Below are positions 57,311 to 64,000 of a stretch of DNA of 64,000 nucleotides, piece by piece. The notes beneath the pieces were generated by a model, which saw only the letters and a list, made by a program, of their open reading frames with translations, was not told the DNA's origin and did not search any database. How positions within the stretch are numbered: the stretch's first letter is position 1; each line of letters begins with the position of its first letter. Location: assembly GCA_025024175.1 (NCBI GenBank), contig QCXZ01000137.1, forward strand, positions 78,244,680 through 78,308,679, in the 5' to 3' direction. The translations under genes and the position numbers were made by a program. The stretch is from Rhyzopertha dominica (taxonomy: Eukaryota; Arthropoda; Insecta; Coleoptera; Bostrichidae).

Positions 57311-57540
57311 AAAGCCTCAAAGCCTGGACCATTGCGAGCCCGTGGGGGGTTTTCTCATCAATATTATTATATGAAATGTAAAGAGGTAAGTCTTGGTTTG
57401 CCTTTTTTGGTTTTATTGTAATTTCCTGCTTGTTTGTAGTTCTTAGTAGTTCTATGGTTGCTGAGGATGAAGGTTTTACCTCCGAAACATGTACACTTTT
57501 TAAGTTTGCTTTATAATACATTTTCCTGGGGAGTCTGAAA
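57311..57540 (+). repeat. Unrelated tail fused to the RT relic, with CTGAGGA...GAAAC motif
   Basis: The reading frame changes from RT to unrelated sequence at about 57310 (ACAAAGCCTCAAAGCCTGGA). At 57462-57495 CTGAGGATGAAGGTTTTACC followed by TCCGAAACATGT resembles the hammerhead-like ends of Penelope-like retroelements, with a possible AGGT/ACCT stem. It could be the 3' end of another retroelement inserted in, or joined to, the RT fragment. Confidence 0.4.
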
Positions 57541-58449
57541 ATATCGTTCTTTGTTTAGTTATCATTCTTCCCCCCACAAGATGAGCCGACCCAATACCTT
57601 AAATCTATGTCCTGGTAAATAAAATTAACATATAAATTCACTGTTTTCAGTTAGTTAAATTAAAATATAGTGTCATGAAGCTGACTTCTCTCACTTGAGC
57701 AGGCGCTAGTGAGACTAGTATACTCTTCCTCGTGATTGTCTGAGTCTGAATTGTTCAAGGCAAAAACGGTCGAAGCACGCAGACAGTCTTTAAGTAACTA
57801 ATCCGAGGTCGATCAGTCAGTGGCCAAAAAGCGAATGGCTTTCGATTTGTTAGGTAGCAGGAATCGTCCTTTATTTCCTGACGGGAGACGCCCTCGTTAG
57901 ACAAGCCGTGTAACAAATGCGTCGAGCACGTGGCCGCTCTTTTTTGTTAACATTTATATACTTCAGGGTATCGACAGCGTTTGACACGGTTTCGGTTGGG
58001 AAGGGCCCAAAGTGCAGAGGTGGTTTTCCACATTTGTCCGGCCATTAATCGGGGGACGCACGAGATCGGTGATTTATCTCGGCTGTCAGGACCGGAAGCA
58101 ACCCCGTGCTCTACAAGCGATCCCCACTAATCTCCCGCCACGTCTTCGCGACTTCCCGCCATACATCACTCTTATCGTGCTCTAATCCTACGGGACCGCG
58201 TAATGTATTCCTGCTGGGTATAGCGTCACACGGCTAAGTAATTAAATCAATTACGGGTAATAGTGGTGATGTTATGGATTCGGCGTTATTGGAGGGGGCG
58301 TTTTTAATACTCCCTCTAAAAGTGTTGCGTGGCTCTCCGGATACTTCTAGTGCCCTTTACATTTTCTTCAATTTCTACCGTTGATGAGCTGATAAGCATG
58401 AATTTGTGTTACCACCCAAGCCACAAAAAAAATGTTAGAAGTAGGTACT
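57541..58449. other. Non-coding; GC-richer island at ~57890-58350
   Basis: No gene recognised. The island contains GTGATTTATCTCGGCTGTCA and several CpGs, no TE marks. Confidence 0.35.
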
Positions 58450-58565
58450 TCATATGCGGACGTACGAAAAGCAATTTGATGTAGACAAACTGGCTGAAGA
58501 ATTCCGGTACACTGTGTTGCGTATTCCTCTTCCGCTGCATCTTCAACCCAATGTTCTATATTGTA
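58450..58565 (+). pseudogene. C-terminal catalytic fragment of the DDE_3-like family
   Basis: YEKQFDVDKLAEEFRYTVLR followed by IPLPLHLQPN corresponds to the GHTVLRLPPYHPxLNPIE block containing the catalytic Glu in this family. The Glu segment is altered here. Only about 35 codons survive. It lies upstream of another, N-terminal-to-C-terminal piece of the same family. Confidence 0.5.
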
Positions 58566-58945
58566 ACTGTGTATGTTTGAGTAATTTACACTCCTCCGCT
58601 TTACTTAGCAAGTATGACAAACCGATCATACTTGTAGGTCTCTGGATGTTGTCGTTATATTGAGAGAAAAACGTATAACCTTTACAGCACTTAATGCAAC
58701 AAGATAGATGAATGGTGGCGAGCGGTGGGGCTGCGCATTTGCAACTCATAACCAGTGCCGGCGTAACGGTAGTACTTGTAATCGCACGTGATCGTGTCGT
58801 GACTGAAAATTGTACACGGTGTCGGACGGCGAAAAAAAAAGCTTGGCGAAGCCAACGAGAGATGTAGTATACCGTGTGTTTTATTATTTAAAAAATCAAA
58901 GCGGTGCCTCAGATACTCTTGAAAGTGTGAAATGTACGACATCTA

Positions 58946-59815
58946 TTGCTACGAGAATCTGTTAGAACTATCGAGAAGATTGCTCATGAAGGTGATTGCA
59001 GTGCATCGGAAGATAATGGAAAACCACAGCTCAGTACTCCTGGAAAGAAGACGCCGAAGAAGAGTAGCCTGACTGCCGATTTTTCGGATTACAAGAAGAC
59101 TTATTTGCGTCATATTGTGCATGAATTTCACAAGACCTAAGGACAGTAGCACAATTAAACCAGAAGATACGAACTGACTTGAATTGGCATAGATCAAACG
59201 AGACTTGGATGCCTATTAATGTTTAAGTCGGGAACAAAGAGTGGTGATTACCATTCAGCAATGAATTCTGGTAATTACGGAAAGCGGCTGGAAAACATGT
59301 TAATCCCCAATTTGCCAAGGAATTCGGTCATTGTTATTCATAATGCGCCGTACCATAATGTGCAAACCAATCCAGCACCGTCGTCGAATTCCAAAAAAGC
59401 AGATATGCTGCGATGGCTTACGGATCGTAACATTAATTTCGATCAAAACAGGTTTAATCCAAAACTATACGAAAAGTGCCATGTAACTTCCAAGTTTGAC
59501 AACCTAGTACGATGTCATGGCATACCGTTTTACGCTTACCACCCTACCACCAAAATTTGAATCCCATCGAGCTAATTTGAGCCACAGTAAACAACGTTGG
59601 TGCAAGAAATGTCACGTTCAAATAGGATGACGCAATGATGATATCCGAAGAAGAATTCAGCAAGATAACACCCGAAAATTGGAAGAAACGCTGTGACCAC
59701 GTGATTAAAGTACAGGACAAATACATGAAGCATGACGTGTTTGTTGATAATCTCAGTGAAGTGGAACCTCTAATTATTAACTTACAAGATAGTAGTGACA
59801 GTGACTGTGATAGTG
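58946..59815 (+). pseudogene. DDE_3-like transposase family member, internally deleted
   Basis: N-terminal part EGDCSASEDNGKPQLSTPGK and KKSSLTADFSDYKKTYLRHI (58975-59115), then a deletion directly to a DETW-like remnant near 59195 and MFKSGTKSGDYHSAMNSGNY (59219-59278). SVIVIHNAPYHNVQ has His where the second catalytic Asp is expected. HQNLNPIELI (in another frame, about 59550-59570) keeps the Glu, about 75 residues later. The C-terminus ISEEEFSKITPENWKKRCDH ... SDSDCDSD is intact (59641-59815). Two in-frame stops near 59578 and 59616 probably replace Trp and another residue. Confidence 0.65.
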
Positions 59816-59919
59816 ATTATATAGTGCATATGTACCTATGTATTAATTCTGTTCATTGTTTAATGTTGTTTCGCTTGTTTTCTTTTTTCATTTGCCTTCA
59901 ATTTCTGGTAGTAACTTGA

Positions 59920-61711
59920 CAACCCACTCGAATGTGTGATTTATTATTTTTGTTTCTCTTGTTTGTTCTTACCAATTAGTTCTCTTTATTGTACAGTCTT
60001 ATTGCTTCTTCTAAGTATGTTTTCTTTTTAATTCGTTTTTTTTGTTTCGATAAGTAATTTGACAACTCACGTTACGTAATTTTGTTTACTTAATTACACA
60101 ATAGTATTGTTTCCTGTATTTCTTTTTCCCAAATATCACCTTGCATTCAAACCAAAAAAATTTCATTTGCACCGCCACCATGGTAGGCACGATCTGAGGC
60201 TGGCGCTAACGCGTTTCATCCCCACCACTCGCCATCATTCATCTGTTTTGCAGTATATACAGTGACGTCTTTACGAATGATGTGCATTGAAGAATTTACT
60301 GACAATTCATGTAATTGGAGCGAGTATACATAATAACGANTCCAGGCATACTACAGAAAAGAAACGCGTTTTACTGTTTTTAGACATTTGTTTTACCATG
60401 AAATTATTAAAATTAGTGATAATGGTATGGTTGTGTGACATTGAGGTTTTTAAGCAGGTTTTCCAGTGATTTCTTTCGCATCCGGCTATTGAATCGAAAA
60501 CGACTCTGATGGACGACATCTGGCTTGCTGCTGCACGCCCCAATTATTAACATCGTTTCGCCTCACTTGACTTTAGGAATATCTGACGTCCCGCCGAGAA
60601 ATAGAGGCAAAACTCCGCGGGACATTTAACCACACGGCGTAATTAATTCCTCCTGAATATGCCTTCTGCATCGGTGGTCCACAAAGGGTTCTGTTGTGGC
60701 CTTTCGTCGGATCCGGAACAGATTATTAACGTTGCAATCACAGCTTTGTTGCTCCGCTGAACCCGAAGCCACCAACCGGGGACTCGCAAACTATGCCCCC
60801 CATCAGCGGCGGCTTTCAGTCAGAGGGAAGCCTGTGGGAGATGAAGCCCTATGTGTACTAATATACAGGGTCCCTACCAAGTATGAATGAAAACAATTTT
60901 CCTTGACTGGTGATAATTTCCGTCTAGTTTGATCAATCTATTGCGAATCGGGTAAAAACATGATTGCGTGAAAAATGCAATATTTCTTTAGTATTACATT
61001 ACAGAAGATGCTCAAAATGTTCCCCATTTACTTCCTGGCAGTAATACAGCCTTGGATACTATTTATTCGTAGTTGTGAAAATTTTAAAATTTGCAACTAT
61101 ACATAGGTATCTGAGATTACAGTTTGGCTCACAATATACGCTAGGAGAACGATTCAATGTCATATAACATTACAGAAACTGTATAACTGCCGATTCCTCG
61201 TAAGATGGAACAGATAATTCCCTCTATACTGGATGTTTCAATAAAAACATGACACACTCAGTAATTCGATAAGGTCACAAATGCGAAAGAATTAGGGCCA
61301 TGGGCGTCTGAGTTACTTACAAATAAGTACCTCCAGGAATCATTCCGTACCTAACCGCCAGCTACTTTCACTAAGTAGGTTTATCTAGAACCCATACATT
61401 TACACAATTTATTTAATTAAATTTTATACATAATTGTAACTCAACTTCAGAGACCAAAAATCATCATTAGCGTTCATAATTATTCATGGAAATTCACTAC
61501 TTCTTACAAAACTGTTTTCAACTACTGCATTGTATTCAAAACAAACTTAATTCATTTGTGACCTTTCGAACTAATTCTACTGCACTTGCATCTATATTTG
61601 GGGTTTTATTTTGTTTCCTCTGGGATGTTTCAGAAGAAATAAATTAACAGATGACAGCTGTGAAGTTTTACGAGAAAATTATAAACAAATGAAAATTAAA
61701 ATTATCGCCTA
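59920..61711. other. Non-coding; GC-richer island at ~60530-60860 and lone MITE-like ends
   Basis: No gene recognised. Island 60530-60860 is GC-richer and TE-free. TATACAGGGTCCCTACCAAG at 60864 and TATACTGGATGTTTCAAT at 61216 look like single terminal repeats of TA-targeting MITEs, with no partner seen. Confidence 0.35.
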
Positions 61712-61713
61712 TA

Positions 61714-63133
61714 CAGGATGTTTCACGAATAATAATGACCCTGACGAAATTAAAAGAGTAACCCAAAATACATTCTCATAGCCAATGTGGTTATTTTACA
61801 TAATGGTATTATTTTAAAAATAAATTGGGAATCCATGGCGGCTATACGCTATGGTTCATATTACTGTATTTATTAAAAGTCAAAATGTATCCAAACTATG
61901 AAAAAAACAGATATGATTTTGATTTATGGTGAATACAAGAAAAATGTTTCCGCTGCTGCCCATTTATACAGAGCTCCTGCCGATACAATTTTCAAGAGAC
62001 TTGAATTAACTTTAAGGATAAACTGGCCACCACTGAAAAAGTCAAGAGAAAGAACAGCAACAGGTCCTGACAATGAAATTAGAGTATTGGAAATGATCGA
62101 CGAAAATCCTTATATTAGTCAAAGGGTAGTCTCAAGAGCAGCCGGTATTATTCTGTCTTCAGTACACCGAATAATTAAATGCAATCAATTTCATCCGTAT
62201 CACTGGCAATTGGTTCAGACCTTAAAAGAGACAGATTATCCTAAAAGACTGGTTTTTTTGTGCCTTTTTTCAGGAACATCAAAATTTGAATGTGAGATTT
62301 TATGACAACATCTGCTTCTCAGATGAAGCAAGATTTTCTCATAGTGGTGGAGTTAACAAACATAACATGCATTATTATGCGCAAGAAAATCCACGTTGGA
62401 TTCGAGAAGGATATTTTCAAACTATCTACTCGCCGATTGTCTGGTGCGGAATATTGGGGAATCAAATTGTTGGGCTTTATTTTTTGCGATAGTTTAAACG
62501 GCAATACTTATCTAATTTTTTTAAGAAACATTTTACCGGTACTTCTCCAAAATGTAAATTTACAAGTAAGACAAGATCTATGGTTCCACCAAGATGGGGC
62601 ATTATCATAGAATAGTGCGAAATCATATTGATTTGGTTTTGCCTAACCGATGGATAGGAAGAAGTTCAATTAATCGTTGCCCACCGAGAAGCCCGGACCT
62701 TACTCCTTTGGATTTTTTTTGTGGCGAATGATAAAACAGCAAATAAACCAAACACCAAATGAAAGTATAAAACATTTAGAAAATAAAATACGTGATACAT
62801 GTAGATCCATCCAGAAATGTTAATGCATGTTAAAAGATCGTTTTGGGCATGAATTCAAGCTTGTGAAAACAGCGGAGGGCGACATTTTGAGCATTTATTA
62901 CATTAATGTTATTGAATAAACATTTCTCAAAAATAAAATTTGTTTTACAATACCGAATTTACTTAAAGCAAATGATTGAAGTTTGTGTCAAAATTTACCA
63001 ATTTATACAGCTCTCTGCGTTTTATATTATATAGATTATATAGACCATGAACAATTATCAATGTTATCTCTGCAAATATTTTAGGTTGCATTTTTAATTT
63101 CGTCAGGGTCATTATCATCCGTGAAACATCCTG
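61714..63133 (+). mobile_element. DD41D element copy B with both terminal repeats
   Basis: Terminal inverted repeats of about 42 bp (CAGGATGTTTCACGAATAAT... at 61714 and its near reverse complement ending 63133, about two mismatches), flanked by TA (61712-61713, 63134-63135). Total 1420 bp. It is the full-length reference for copy A at 29319. Confidence 0.9.
61885..62906 (+). pseudogene. DD41D transposase copy B, broken
   Basis: From ATG 61885 a frameshift follows after a few codons at a poly-A run; the HTH region then continues DMILIYGEYKKNVSAAA and APADTIFKRLELTLRINW, but 7-8 codons (the QCFPNRR segment of copy A) are deleted. TATGPDNEIRVLEMIDENPY and VSRAAGIILSSVHRII form the second HTH. 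After a frameshift near 62275: CFSDEARFSHSGGVNKHNMH (first Asp), FHQDGA (second Asp) with a small deletion, and RCPPRSPDLTPLDFF (third Asp) in another frame. Combining copies, the spacing between second and third Asp is 41 residues. C-terminus GGRHFEHLLH ends at 62906. Confidence 0.8.
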
Positions 63134-63135
63134 TA

Positions 63136-64000
63136 TAGACAGATTAAACATTACAAGCTTTATAATTATATCCACCCATTAAAAATATAAAAATTTTAAA
63201 TGTTCACGATTGCATTGCTTCAGCACTTAATGATATTAAAGTAACGTAACTGAAATCAACATTTGTTTATGAGGAAGTGATCACTATTAGGTCTGGGATT
63301 TATTTCGATGGAAGACATCTGCAAAAATAACATATACTAATATTTTACGCAAAAATTCTCCTTTCTTGTCAGCTTCTTAATTATGCAATGTTTAAAAGCG
63401 GAAGACCTCGAATTTACACTCTGTTGAGCCACCAACTTCCAGCTGCCGCAACAGCTTTGCCAGTCTCACGCTCCTGTGTTGCGTCTGCTTCAGATAACCC
63501 GTTTAGGACAAGACAGTCAATTAGAATGGTATACGCAATGGTCTTGAAGATAATGAGATAACATGGTGTTAGCCGGTAGGACGCATGCACGCGAGCATGT
63601 CGGTTAATTTACTTTCACTCCATTCTTTCCAAACCGATTAAACGCGTGCATAACATTAAACGGGTGGATGCTGGAATTCTAGGAATAACTGAGCCAGTCA
63701 GATCGAAATTGCTGGGGCTTAATCGAACGTGGAGCAACGCGGTGTTAAATGTTCGAGTTTAGGTAGTATGTGTATCAATTATGATCAATATTGGGTACAA
63801 AATATGTATAGGCATTTAGAAATTGACTGTTATGTCTCAGTGGGGATAAAGAATAAAATGAGTGCCAGTGTCAGTATACAAAGACACTATATAATTAATT
63901 TGGAGGCGAGAAATTTCATGAAGGTTCTTCATTCCGAATTTGATTGTTCTGAAAATATTTTGATTGGCAAAAGCGATTATGAAAATACAATTAAAGTAAC
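63136..64000. other. Unassigned sequence to the window end
   Basis: No gene or element recognised. A slightly GC-richer patch lies at about 63410-63750. Confidence 0.35.

Noticed and set aside
1..64000. CRISPR arrays, bacterial operons, rRNA or tRNA genes
   Set aside because: No spaced direct repeats, Shine-Dalgarno-type gene strings or foldable RNA genes were seen; the content is that of an insect nuclear genome.
1..64000. Isolated N bases (for example 371, 3313, 6082, 13738, 21584, 49987, 60340) as assembly gaps
   Set aside because: They are single positions inside continuous sequence, more like ambiguous base calls.

Overview
The window looks like about 64 kb of insect nuclear DNA (order not determined; a beetle or another AT-rich insect genome is plausible). 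The evidence is the mobile-element mix: a BEL/Pao retrotransposon, mariner (DD34D), Tc1-like and DD41D 'rosa-like' transposons, jockey/CR1-like non-LTR retrotransposons, TA-flanked MITEs and a THAP-domain transposon piece with a short spliceosomal-type intron. There is no bacterial gene organisation, no convincing host protein-coding exon and no rRNA or tRNA gene. It reads as a gene desert: layers of broken transposons separated by short, GC-richer, apparently single-copy islands that could be regulatory.

Layout. 0-3.5 kb: two copies of a non-LTR endonuclease fragment about 778 bp apart, the second split by a complete Tc1-like element, then a reverse-transcriptase relic. 5.5-6.8 kb: a decayed DD41D element with about 40-bp terminal repeats. 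8-20 kb: non-LTR relics of at least three families, a 378-bp MITE, a possible hAT-like element and a deleted DD41D copy. 21.6-23 kb: a young mariner with perfect 32-bp terminal repeats, its transposase broken by a single stop codon. 23-37 kb: more relics, two MITE-like elements, a DD41D copy and a jockey-like RT/3' end. 37.9-42.5 kb: a large foldback structure (arms about 580 bp, loop about 1.09 kb), each arm carrying a different transposon insertion. 42.6-43.3 kb: an island dense in TAAT/ATTA motifs. 44.3-50.5 kb: a complete BEL/Pao element with LTRs, a 5-bp target duplication and one uninterrupted 1692-codon gag-pol frame on the minus strand; it landed inside an older DDE transposase-like gene. 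53.1-53.5 kb: an inverted repeat carrying a hammerhead-ribozyme-like core in one arm and a point-mutated partner in the other. 55.6-57.3 kb: a non-LTR endonuclease+RT relic. 58.4-59.9 kb: further pieces of the DDE family. 61.7-63.1 kb: a second DD41D copy with both terminal repeats.

The BEL element, the mariner and the Tc1-like insertion have sharp ends and target duplications; the non-LTR fragments have many stops and frameshifts and are older. The most unusual structures are the paired hammerhead-like cores at 53.1-53.4 kb and the foldback at 37.9-42.5 kb. Isolated single N bases are scattered through the window and appear to be ambiguous calls, not gaps. All reading was by eye, so element borders without terminal repeats are approximate.
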